Shown here: in pieces, positions 1 to 5,977 of the stretch
How the letters are laid out: each line of letters begins with the position of its first letter
Position numbering within the stretch: position 1 is the first letter of the stretch
Assembly: GCA_902470035.1 (NCBI GenBank)
Contig: CABREZ010000029.1
Span: forward strand, 1-15,368
Direction of reading: 5' to 3'
Origin: an uncultured Streptococcus sp.
GTDB lineage: Bacteria > Bacillota > Bacilli > Lactobacillales > Streptococcaceae
Length of the DNA stretch: 15,368 nt
Made by a program: the position numbers and the translations under genes
The notes under the pieces: model-generated
The model's database searches: none
What the model was told of the DNA's origin: nothing
What the model saw: the letters and a program-made list of their open reading frames with translations, nothing else

Positions 1-4
1 GGAG

Positions 5-62
5 GTGGGACGACGAAATCGAATTCTAACGAATTACCGATTTCTGTCCCACTCTCTTTTTC
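5..62. repeat. Imperfect inverted repeat with GTGGGAC/GTCCCAC ends, possible terminator
   Basis: GTGGGAC (5-11) pairs with GTCCCAC (46-52), and inside it GAAATCG (15-21) pairs with CGATTTC (38-44), with AATT/AATT closer to the loop. On the plus strand the arm is followed by a T-rich tail at 53-62, so it would terminate plus-strand transcription entering from the left. On the minus strand it lies directly after the transporter operon but the visible downstream bases (CTCC) are not U-rich. Related GTGGGAC hairpins are, from memory, common between streptococcal genes, so this may be a dispersed repeat. Role uncertain. Confidence 0.5.
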
Positions 63-64
63 GT

Positions 65-868
65 TTATCCTAACACCAATTCGTCACTCACCAATGTTTC
101 ACCACTGTTCTGATGGAAAAGGCGCATCAAGTCTTCAACTGTCAGGTTCTTCTTTTCTTCCCCTTTAACATCGACTACAATCTTGCCTTGGTAGAGCATG
201 ATCAAGCGATTGCCATATGCGATGGCATGGTTCATATCATGCGTAATCATCAAGGTTGTCAAATCATGGCTTTCGACAATCTTTTGCGTCAGTTCCATGA
301 CCATTTCACTGGTCTTGGGGTCGAGCGCCGCGGTATGTTCATCCAGTAGCAAGAGTTTTGGTTTGACCAAGGCAGCCATGACCAAGGTAAGGGCTTGCCG
401 TTGTCCCCCTGATAAGTATTGTGTATCCACTTTGAGGCGATTTTCCAAACCAATATTGAGTTCCTTCAAAGCCGTTTTAAATTCCGCGCGGTCTTTTTCT
501 CTGACCCCCCAACTGAGGCCCCGTCTTGCTCCACGTTTTTTAGCAATGGCCATGTTTTCTTCAATGGTCAAGCGGGAAGCCGTCCCCATCTTAGGATCCT
601 GGAAAACACGCGCAATATCTTTAGCACGCTTCCGAACACTGGTCTGCTTAATGGATTTCCCTTCCAAAATGATATCTCCTTGATCCACTTGCAATCCACC
701 TGCCAGAATATTCATCAATGTCGATTTACCAGCTCCATTTCCTCCGATGACGGAGATGAAATCCCCTTCTTCTACTGTTAGATCCAAGCCCTTGAGAACA
801 TGGTTTTCATTGACCGTGCCTGCTTCGAATGTCTTATGGATGTCTTCAATTTTTAACAATGTTGCCAT
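65..868 (-). CDS. trpZ: ABC transporter ATP-binding protein, tryptophan (TrpXYZ-type) importer
   Basis: This is the cytoplasmic ATPase that should power the importer formed with the two genes upstream. The 267-residue protein is a complete single ABC domain: Walker A GGNGAGKS at residues 42-49, Q-loop Q90, signature LSGGQ at 152-156, Walker B LLLLDE at 172-177 and the H-loop histidine at 210 (ITHD). The residue after the Walker B glutamate is His (DEHTAALDP), a variant seen in this ATPase family. The start is supported by GAAGGAG seven bases upstream. It is the last gene of the operon, 13 bases after the permease stop codon. ABC ATPase function is certain; the tryptophan assignment is inferred from the substrate-binding gene. 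The trpZ name follows the order TrpX binding protein, TrpY permease, TrpZ ATPase. Confidence 0.88.
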   Translation of the reverse strand: MATLLKIEDIHKTFEAGTVNENHVLKGLDLTVEEGDFISVIGGNGAGKSTLMNILAGGLQVDQGDIILEGKSIKQTSVRKRAKDIARVFQDPKMGTASRLTIEENMAIAKKRGARRGLSWGVREKDRAEFKTALKELNIGLENRLKVDTQYLSGGQRQALTLVMAALVKPKLLLLDEHTAALDPKTSEMVMELTQKIVESHDLTTLMITHDMNHAIAYGNRLIMLYQGKIVVDVKGEEKKNLTVEDLMRLFHQNSGETLVSDELVLG

Positions 869-881
869 TTATCTTCTCCTT

Positions 882-1778
882 CTAGTTGCTGCTTAATTTT
901 AATCCACGAATCTTGAGACGTTTCTGTACTTCTGGTGCGAACAAAATCAAAGCCAAGAGAATGGCGTTAAACAAACGGACTAAGTTTTGGTCTAGGTTTG
1001 GAATTTCGTAGATATTGAGGATAATGAGGCGGTAGACAATTGCCCCCACTCCAATCGAAAGCAAACGTCCTCCAATGGTCAAATCATGGATTAGGACTTC
1101 TGCTAAAATAACAGCACTGAGACCTACGACGATGGTCCCTGTACCAGAAGTCACATCGGAGAAGCCGTCTGTCTGAGCGAAAAGAGCCCCACACAATGAA
1201 ACCAGTCCATTGGAAATCATATAACCAAAAATCTTCATGGTGTCCACATTCACCCCATTGGCCTCACTCATCGGGATATTGTCCCCAGTCGAACGAAGAA
1301 CCAAACCAATCTGGGTTTTCATCAAGAGGGTCAAAATCAGACAAACCAATAACAAACAAGAAATACTAACAGCAAAGACAGCTGCCTCATTGGACAAACC
1401 CAAGCCCATCACAGACTTGAAAATGGTACTAGAATCACCAATGGATAAATTAGGGACGCCCCCCATGATTTTAATATTGATCGAATAGAGACCTGTCAGA
1501 GTCACAATCCCTGTTAAGAGCGCTGGAATCTTCATCTTGGTATGAAGAAGACCAGATACCAACCCTGCTAGCATCCCTGCTAAAATCGAGAAGAGAGTCG
1601 CTAGCCAAGGGTTTTGCCCTGCTTGAATTTGGGACGCAACGACTGCAGCCCCAAGCGGAAAAGCCCCTTCTGCTGTCATATCCGCTATATCTAAAATGCG
1701 GAATGTTAAGAAAATACCAATGGCCATAATCGACCACAATAAACCTTCAGATAAACTTGATAATACTAAATCCATCAT
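882..1778 (-). CDS. trpY: ABC transporter permease, tryptophan (TrpXYZ-type) importer
   Basis: This is an integral membrane permease of 298 residues with about eight to nine hydrophobic segments, resembling the branched-chain/ribose-type permease fold (COG4120-like). It should form the membrane channel for the substrate delivered by the binding protein. Its C-terminus is short and basic (QKRLKIRGLKLSSN). It begins ATG-ATG; the ribosome site GGAG overlaps the end of the upstream gene and is four bases from the first ATG and seven from the second, so the second methionine (1775) may be the real start. The gap to the binding-protein gene is only seven bases, which implies translational coupling. 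Substrate specificity is taken from the neighbour, not from the permease itself. Confidence 0.87.
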   Translation of the reverse strand: MMDLVLSSLSEGLLWSIMAIGIFLTFRILDIADMTAEGAFPLGAAVVASQIQAGQNPWLATLFSILAGMLAGLVSGLLHTKMKIPALLTGIVTLTGLYSINIKIMGGVPNLSIGDSSTIFKSVMGLGLSNEAAVFAVSISCLLLVCLILTLLMKTQIGLVLRSTGDNIPMSEANGVNVDTMKIFGYMISNGLVSLCGALFAQTDGFSDVTSGTGTIVVGLSAVILAEVLIHDLTIGGRLLSIGVGAIVYRLIILNIYEIPNLDQNLVRLFNAILLALILFAPEVQKRLKIRGLKLSSN

Positions 1779-1785
1779 CCATCTC

Positions 1786-2760
1786 CTATTTCTTTTCGTT
1801 CATACCAGAGAGGTCAATTCCTAATTTCTTAGCCATCTCTTTGTTAACATACAATTCTAGATTCTTAGGGGCCTCCACTGCCAGTTCGGCTGCCTTTTCC
1901 CCTTTCAGGATCCGAATCGCCATCCGGGCAGATTGACGACCCAACTCAGTGTAGTCTGTCCCATAGGTATAGAGCCCTCCTACTTGGGCCATTTCAATCG
2001 AACCTCCAATAACTGGAACCTTATGTTTCAAAGACACTTGTTTAATGGTTTCCATTGTAGAAGAAATGATGTTGTCTGTTGGGATAAAGACTAGATCCAC
2101 TTCTGACATCAAACTGTCCGTTGCTGCTTTCACATTATTGCTATCCAAAATAGTCTTCTCTACGACACGGTAGCCTTTGGCCTCAAGGACCTTCCTGGCT
2201 TCATCTTTTTGAACGACTGAGTTGGGCTCACTTTGCGTATAGAGAATCCCGACTGTCTTAGCTGTTGGCAAAACCTTTTGAATCAGATCGACTTGCGTAG
2301 CAATAGCATCTGAAGATTGGTCACTCGTTCCTGTCACATTGCCACCAGGCTGATCCAAGTTCTTGACCAACTTAGCAGCCAGAGGGTCTGTCACTGCAGA
2401 AAAGACCACAGGGGTCCTTTTGCTCGTATTGGCGATACTTTGTGCTGATGGAGTCGCAATGGCAAATACAAGATCGCTTTCTTGTGACAACTGATTTGAA
2501 ATATTTTTCAAATTTCGCTGCTCCCCTTGGGCATTTTGATAGTCAATTTCAATCTCTTCTCCATCTACATAACCTTGTTTGGCTAACTCTTCCACAAAGC
2601 CTTTACGAGTCGCATCTAAAGACTTATGGGTAATATACTGAGAAATCCCTATCTTAATCTTTTCATGCTTAGAGGTTTTCAAGTGGTGAAGGGTCAAGAG
2701 GGAGGTCATCAGTAGACCAACTACCAGAACCGGGGCAATTAACTTCTTTACAACTTTCAT
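1786..2760 (-). CDS. trpX: Tryptophan ABC transporter substrate-binding protein
   Basis: The 324-residue protein belongs to the ABC substrate-binding family COG2984/DUF534. It is recognisable by its start (KIKIGISQYITHKSLD), the segment IEIDYQNAQGEQRNL, and repeated Rossmann-like halves (VVFSAVTDPLAAKLV; VPVIGGSIEMA; GLYTYGTDYTELGRQSA). A pneumococcal homologue of this family has, from memory, been crystallised with L-tryptophan. Residues 7-24 form one hydrophobic helix, but no cysteine lipobox is present, so the protein is probably held by an uncleaved signal anchor rather than a lipid. The start at 2760 is chosen because AGAAGGAG lies nine bases upstream; a longer in-frame GTG start at 2844 would translate through the terminator and is rejected. 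It is the first gene of the operon, expressed from the long leader described separately. Confidence 0.9.
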   Translation of the reverse strand: MKVVKKLIAPVLVVGLLMTSLLTLHHLKTSKHEKIKIGISQYITHKSLDATRKGFVEELAKQGYVDGEEIEIDYQNAQGEQRNLKNISNQLSQESDLVFAIATPSAQSIANTSKRTPVVFSAVTDPLAAKLVKNLDQPGGNVTGTSDQSSDAIATQVDLIQKVLPTAKTVGILYTQSEPNSVVQKDEARKVLEAKGYRVVEKTILDSNNVKAATDSLMSEVDLVFIPTDNIISSTMETIKQVSLKHKVPVIGGSIEMAQVGGLYTYGTDYTELGRQSARMAIRILKGEKAAELAVEAPKNLELYVNKEMAKKLGIDLSGMNEKK

Positions 2761-2799
2761 GAAACATGTCTCCTTCTCTAAAACATTCAAACAAAATAC

Positions 2800-2829
2800 A
2801 AAAAACCGTTTAGATGATTCTAAACGGTT
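2800..2829 (-). terminator. Intrinsic terminator in the trpX leader (attenuator)
   Basis: A perfect 11-bp stem pairs 2819-2829 with 2804-2814 around a 4-base loop (ATCA in the RNA) and runs into a U tract (minus strand of 2800-2805). It lies between the leader promoter and the trpX start codon, with no gene upstream in the same transcript for it to end. That position marks it as a conditional terminator. Confidence 0.85.
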
Positions 2830-2876
2830 GGTATCATTCCTCACAAACTTAAAAGTATGCCAGTATTGCCGTCCAT

Positions 2877-2957
2877 TTAGATATCATCTATATGGACCAC
2901 AATCAAAAATCTTAGCCACATAGATACAAACAAATTGCTCGTTTCGTTTGCATCCAT
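2877..2957 (-). CDS. Possible leader peptide with a tryptophan codon in switch segment 1
   Basis: A short reading frame starts at 2957 or at the in-frame ATG at 2921 and ends at 2877; the shorter form is MWLRFLIVVHIDDI. Its single Trp codon (2916-2918) lies inside segment 1 and its stop codon (2877-2879) inside segment 2. A ribosome stalled at Trp would block the 1:2 helix and favour antitermination, whereas one reaching the stop would cover segment 2 and favour the terminator. That is the geometry of classical trp attenuation. Against it, neither ATG has a visible ribosome site and there is only one Trp codon. Confidence 0.3.
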   Translation of the reverse strand: MDANETSNLFVSMWLRFLIVVHIDDI

Positions 2958-2976
2958 GAGTTCATGTCTACAAACA

Positions 2977-3036
2977 CTATCTAAAGTAGCTAAAGTAAAA
3001 GTTTTGATTCAACAATGTGGAGTTCGTGTTTTTCAT
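2977..3036 (-). CDS. Possible aromatic-rich leader peptide upstream of trpX
   Basis: This is a 19-codon frame beginning about 25 bases after the predicted transcription start. It ends FYFSYFR-stop, so five of its last seven codons are Phe or Tyr. AAAGCAG, six bases upstream of the ATG, is one mismatch from a ribosome site. The last codons and stop coincide with segment 0, which pairs with segment 1 of the attenuator, so translation here could decide which helices form. No tryptophan codon is present. Coding status is inferred only from position, composition and the weak ribosome site. Confidence 0.4.
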   Translation of the reverse strand: MKNTNSTLLNQNFYFSYFR

Positions 3037-3067
3037 AAGATTCTGCTTTCGTTTTTTTATGTTGACT

Positions 3068-3096
3068 ATCTTACCGAAAATTTTTCAAGCTGTCAA
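3068..3096 (-). promoter_or_regulatory. Sigma-A promoter for the trpX leader and operon
   Basis: The -35 is a perfect TTGACA (minus strand of 3091-3096). A 17-base spacer separates it from the -10 TAAGAT (minus strand of 3068-3073). The predicted transcription start is near 3060-3062, which gives the 300-base leader. Confidence 0.85.
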
Positions 3097-3148
3097 GCCT
3101 AAATTCAGAATTTTTTTAATTATCTTATTTTTTTCTACGTGTATCAAC

Positions 3149-3173
3149 AAAAAAAGCGCCCGATTTGGGCACT
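3149..3173 (-). terminator. Terminator after the FGG-repeat membrane protein gene
   Basis: AGTGCCC (3167-3173) pairs with GGGCGCT (3155-3161) around a 5-base loop, with one G-U pair. A run of seven U follows (minus strand of 3149-3155). It lies about 15 bases past the stop codon and isolates the trpX promoter from upstream transcription. Confidence 0.85.
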
Positions 3174-3188
3174 AAATAAGCGAATATC

Positions 3189-4412
3189 TTATTTTTTAAA
3201 GGAGTATTCAATTCCATAATCATTTCCATCCACGGAAACTTTCAGCGTTCCATTTTCAATTTTATACTTGAGATCGTATTGAAGGAAATGACTCGCATCT
3301 TCATCCTGAATGAATCGGTGATCTTTTTCATCCACCTCACCTTCAAAGGCTACCATTTTAAGAGTGCCTTTTTTCACATCGATTTCAAGTCCCATATCCT
3401 CTAAATAGGAATTCTCACTGTTTTCCTGGATATAGTCTAAGGCATCCTCAACAGAGTAAAAATCATTGTCCCCATCATCATAGAGTTCCTTTGCAGCTCC
3501 CTTAAAATCAATCTTACCAATCACACTGATGGTTACTTTTTTGCCCTTTACCTCTACGATCATATCCATATCTTTTACAAATTCACTAGAAATATCTGAT
3601 GTAGTAGAGAAAGTGCCTGAAAAAGCAGACTTCATTGTCTTTTTCATCTCAGGAGTAGCTGACCATTTCCCTTGAATACTATTAGGATTTTTAGCAAATA
3701 AGAAAAATGCAAGCACAGCTAAAACTGCAACGGCGACAAGACTACATAATCCAATAATCAGACCTTTCTTAGGCTTCTTACCGGGTATTGGGGCTTGTCC
3801 CATATATGGGGAATTAGTCTGGTAATTCAGTTGCCCATTGTTTGGATAACCTCCCTGCATCTGAGCATTGTTATAGGATGTGAAGGGCGCTCCTGCTTGA
3901 GCCGACTCCTGAACAGGAGCTTGTGGCTGAGTTCCACCTTGCCCAAAAGCTTGTCCTTGATGTTGAAACGGACTTGTTCCACCTTGGTATTGATTTGGAG
4001 CTGGGCTTGCACCTCCAAATGTGGCTTGGGTCGGAGCTGGACCTCCGAACTGTGCTTGTCCTGGTGATGGCGTCGCACCTCCAAACTGTGTTTGCTCTGG
4101 AGTTGGCGCTGCACCGCCAAATTTGGCTTGTTCTGGAGTTGGCGTCGCACCTCCAAATGGTGTTTGCTCTGGAGTTGGCGCTGCACCGCCAAATTTGGCT
4201 TGTTCTGGAAACGGTAAGTGACCTCCAAATTGTCCTTGATTGGAAACAGGTGCTGCACCTTCAAATGTAGATTGAATTGGATTTACCGGCGTATTCGGTG
4301 TCGCTTGTGTTTCAGGACTTCCAAACGTACCAAAAACCTGTTGAATCTCCTCTTGATTGGCTGGTCGACCATGGGCTCTCTCAAACTCTGCTAACCATTC
4401 TTCTTGTTTCAT
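3189..4412 (-). CDS. Single-pass membrane protein with FGG/Pro repeats, function unknown
   Basis: I do not recognise a defined function. The 407-residue protein has four parts. A short charged N-terminus (EEWLAEFERAHGRPANQEE, about residues 4-27) looks like a small helical motif found at the start of other streptococcal membrane proteins. A low-complexity region rich in Gly, Pro, Gln, Phe and Thr (about 33-211) contains a 12-residue repeat. A basic stop (KKPKK, 212-216) is followed by one transmembrane helix (217-240). A C-terminal domain of about 165 residues begins SIQGKWSATPEM and is rich in charged beta-type segments. With no signal peptide and basic residues before the helix, the repeats should be cytoplasmic and the C-terminal domain outside. 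A strong AGGAGG ribosome site lies about eight bases before the ATG. The gene is monocistronic, with its own promoter and terminator. Confidence 0.85.
   Translation of the reverse strand: MKQEEWLAEFERAHGRPANQEEIQQVFGTFGSPETQATPNTPVNPIQSTFEGAAPVSNQGQFGGHLPFPEQAKFGGAAPTPEQTPFGGATPTPEQAKFGGAAPTPEQTQFGGATPSPGQAQFGGPAPTQATFGGASPAPNQYQGGTSPFQHQGQAFGQGGTQPQAPVQESAQAGAPFTSYNNAQMQGGYPNNGQLNYQTNSPYMGQAPIPGKKPKKGLIIGLCSLVAVAVLAVLAFFLFAKNPNSIQGKWSATPEMKKTMKSAFSGTFSTTSDISSEFVKDMDMIVEVKGKKVTISVIGKIDFKGAAKELYDDGDNDFYSVEDALDYIQENSENSYLEDMGLEIDVKKGTLKMVAFEGEVDEKDHRFIQDEDASHFLQYDLKYKIENGTLKVSVDGNDYGIEYSFKK
3984..4265 (-). repeat. In-gene 36-bp tandem repeat encoding FGGAxPTPEQxx
   Basis: Phenylalanines at residues 50, 62, 74, 86, 98, 110 and 122 are spaced exactly 12 apart, followed by one 10-residue unit and a last copy from 132. 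Copies alternate between FGGAAPTPEQT and FGGATPTPEQA types, giving a 72-bp higher-order repeat; residues 74-97 and 98-121 are the most alike. The repeat also produces long empty frames on the opposite strand. Such units can change copy number by slippage or recombination. Confidence 0.85.
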
Positions 4413-4442
4413 TGCTATCTCCTCCTAACATTTAGTTATTTT

Positions 4443-4471
4443 ATTATAAAGGAAATTCATAGTAGATGCAA
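4443..4471 (-). promoter_or_regulatory. Promoter of the FGG-repeat membrane protein gene
   Basis: TTGCAT (minus strand of 4466-4471), a 17-base spacer and a perfect TATAAT (minus strand of 4443-4448). It lies about 30 bases before the start codon and directly after the terminator of the preceding gene. Confidence 0.75.
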
Positions 4472-4490
4472 ATCCGACTAAAATGAGCAT

Positions 4491-4517
4491 AAAAAAATCA
4501 GGGAAAATCCCTGATTT
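4491..4517 (-). terminator. Terminator after the CNNM/CorC-type gene
   Basis: AAATCAGGGA-type arms at 4508-4517 and 4495-4504 form a perfect 10-bp stem with a 3-base loop, followed by U residues (minus strand of 4491-4497). It begins eight bases after the stop codon of the gene at 4525-5874. Confidence 0.88.
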
Positions 4518-4524
4518 GATGTTC

Positions 4525-5874
4525 TTATTCTTGACCTTTTGTCGCTTGCTCATCTTCATCGACTAGGTCACTGACCTCAACCTTCACCTTGGTAACACGA
4601 CCATTTTTCACCTTATCATTTGTGAGGATCAAGTGTTTCTTCATGCTATCTACTTCAAAACTCAAGCGTTCTTTATGACCTGGAATGCGACCAACACCAG
4701 TTAGGTAGTAGCCTGCAATGGTATCCACATCATCGCTTTCTAACTTCACATCGAAATACTCATTGAAATCATTTAGGGTCACAATACCCTGAACAATATA
4801 GAGGTTTGGCTCAATTTCAAAAACATCATTCTCAGCCTTATCGGTTTCATCATCGATTTCCCCGACGATTTCCTCAAGAAGATCTTCCAAAGTTACCAGA
4901 CCAGCCATTCCTCCATACTCATCGAGCAAAATAGCCATCTGATTCTGTGTATTCCGAAGTTCCTTCAGGAGGTCATCAACAAAGATCGTTTCCGGTACAA
5001 AGAGTGGTTCCTGAAGAATCTTGCGAAGAGATATGTTCTCAAAGCCATTCACAAAACCTTCATTAAGCAAGCGTTTGGTATGGATGAGACCAATGACATT
5101 GTCCTTGTCGTCATCATAGACAGGGATACGAGAAAAATTCTGTTTTAAGATACTTTCGATGATTTCTCTGGTATCATCTTGGATATCCACCATAAAGGCA
5201 TCCGTACGAGGAACCATTAGCTCACGAGCCATCAGCTCATCTAGCGAAAAGACTCCTTGCAACATTTCAATCTCGTCAGCATCCAGACTCGTTTCACTCT
5301 TAGCCAGCATATAGGCAATCTCATCTCGTGACATCTCTTCGTCTGCATCATCAAATTGCATTGGTGTCAGACGACTTACCAGATTGGTTGACGCCGATAA
5401 GAGCCAGACAAAGGGGCTAACGATTTCCCCTAGTAAAATAACAATTGGAGCCGTCCGAATAGCCAAACTATCTTTTAGATTCATGGCAATACGCTTCGGA
5501 TATAACTCACCAAATACAATCGAAATATAAGTCAGAAAAGCCAGTGAGAGGAAACTAGCCATCGCACGTGCTGTCTCCGTATTTCCCATCCAGGAAGCGA
5601 TAACTTTCCCAAGATCATCAGCTAGGCTTGCCCCAGACAAAATGGTAATCAAGGTAATACCAACTTGAATCGTAGACAAAAAGTGGTTTGGATTTTCCAA
5701 TACCTTTAAGAGGCGAATATATTTTTTATCACCCTCTTCAGCCTTCTGTTCCACCCGAGAGCGATTCAGCGATACCATCGACATCTCCGTTGCAGAGAAA
5801 AAAGCATTTAATAAGGTCAATACAAATAGTAAAACAAATTGCAGTATTAAATCCTGACTGCCAGGGTCTTCCAT
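4525..5874 (-). CDS. CNNM/CorC-family DUF21-CBS membrane protein (HlyC/CorC type)
   Basis: The 449-residue protein has the standard order for this family. An N-terminal DUF21 (CNNM) membrane domain covers about residues 8-185, with NAFFSATEMSM near 23 and GELYPKRIA near 123. Paired CBS domains follow, beginning at MVPRTDAFMVDIQDD and PLFVPETIFVDD, the second ending in DEYGGMAGLVTLEDLLEEIVGEIDDE. A C-terminal CorC_HlyC domain (IVQGIVTLNDFNEYF through VGRIPGHKERL) and an acidic tail complete it. Family members are linked to magnesium and other divalent cation efflux; the older hemolysin label rests on weak evidence. The start at 5874 is preferred because GAGGAG lies seven bases upstream; the longer frame from 5889 opens with TTG and covers that ribosome site. 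It is monocistronic, bounded by its own promoter and terminator. Confidence 0.9.
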   Translation of the reverse strand: MEDPGSQDLILQFVLLFVLTLLNAFFSATEMSMVSLNRSRVEQKAEEGDKKYIRLLKVLENPNHFLSTIQVGITLITILSGASLADDLGKVIASWMGNTETARAMASFLSLAFLTYISIVFGELYPKRIAMNLKDSLAIRTAPIVILLGEIVSPFVWLLSASTNLVSRLTPMQFDDADEEMSRDEIAYMLAKSETSLDADEIEMLQGVFSLDELMARELMVPRTDAFMVDIQDDTREIIESILKQNFSRIPVYDDDKDNVIGLIHTKRLLNEGFVNGFENISLRKILQEPLFVPETIFVDDLLKELRNTQNQMAILLDEYGGMAGLVTLEDLLEEIVGEIDDETDKAENDVFEIEPNLYIVQGIVTLNDFNEYFDVKLESDDVDTIAGYYLTGVGRIPGHKERLSFEVDSMKKHLILTNDKVKNGRVTKVKVEVSDLVDEDEQATKGQE

Positions 5875-5907
5875 GGATATTCTCCTCAATGTATAGTAAT
5901 AATGCCC

Positions 5908-5916
5908 ATTATATCA
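5908..5916 (-). promoter_or_regulatory. Extended -10 promoter of the CNNM/CorC-type gene
   Basis: TGATATAAT on the minus strand gives a perfect -10 with the TGn extension. No good -35 stands 17 bases upstream. It lies about 35 bases before the start codon. Confidence 0.65.
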
Positions 5917-5942
5917 TATTTTTTAAAATGGTGCATGGTCGC

Positions 5943-5971
5943 AAAATTTCCCTCCTAAAAGAGGAGGGAAA
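5943..5971 (-). terminator. Terminator after the Mga-like regulator gene
   Basis: A perfect 10-bp stem (TTTCCCTCCT and its complement, 5962-5971 with 5947-5956) has a 5-base loop and a short UUUU tail on the minus strand. It starts a few bases after the regulator's stop codon. Confidence 0.8.
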
Positions 5972-5977
5972 GCTCAG

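Larger units (their letters stand above)
2761..3062 (-). promoter_or_regulatory. trpX leader RNA with alternating helices (candidate attenuator)
   Basis: About 300 untranslated bases separate a good promoter from trpX. Five segments can pair in sequence. Segment 0 (2978-2993) pairs with 1 (2912-2926): 14 base pairs around a 2x1 internal loop. Segment 1 (2916-2925) pairs with 2 (2886-2895): 10 pairs including one G-U. Segment 2 (2873-2890) pairs with 3 (2811-2827): 17 pairs with a single bulged base at 2882 and one G-U. Segment 3 pairs with 4 in the terminator hairpin. Pairings 0:1 and 2:3 would allow read-through; 1:2 and 3:4 would stop transcription. I see no T-box consensus and no known riboswitch core. 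Short reading frames overlie the switch segments. The pairings are seen directly; the mechanism is inferred. Confidence 0.65.

Noticed and set aside
2761..2844. N-terminal extension of TrpX from a GTG at 2844
   Set aside because: It would translate through the terminator hairpin and has no ribosome site, while the ATG at 2760 has a strong one and is followed by a proper membrane-anchor sequence.
2761..3062. T-box riboswitch upstream of trpX
   Set aside because: The leader length, terminator and a UGG in a helix invite this, but the conserved T-box sequence (AGGGUGGNACCGCG) and the stem I motifs are absent. UGG trinucleotides in the antiterminator region lack the required flanks.
3984..4265. 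CRISPR-like or non-coding repeat array
   Set aside because: Repeats are in frame, contiguous without unique spacers, and encode a regular protein repeat.
3795..4270. Several open frames on both strands across the FGG-repeat region
   Set aside because: They are shadows produced by the 36-bp repeat; none has a ribosome site, and the minus-strand frame at 3189-4412 has a promoter, ribosome site and terminator.
5875..5889. Upstream start for the CNNM/CorC-type protein
   Set aside because: The first codon is TTG and the added residues cover the GAGGAG ribosome site of the ATG at 5874.
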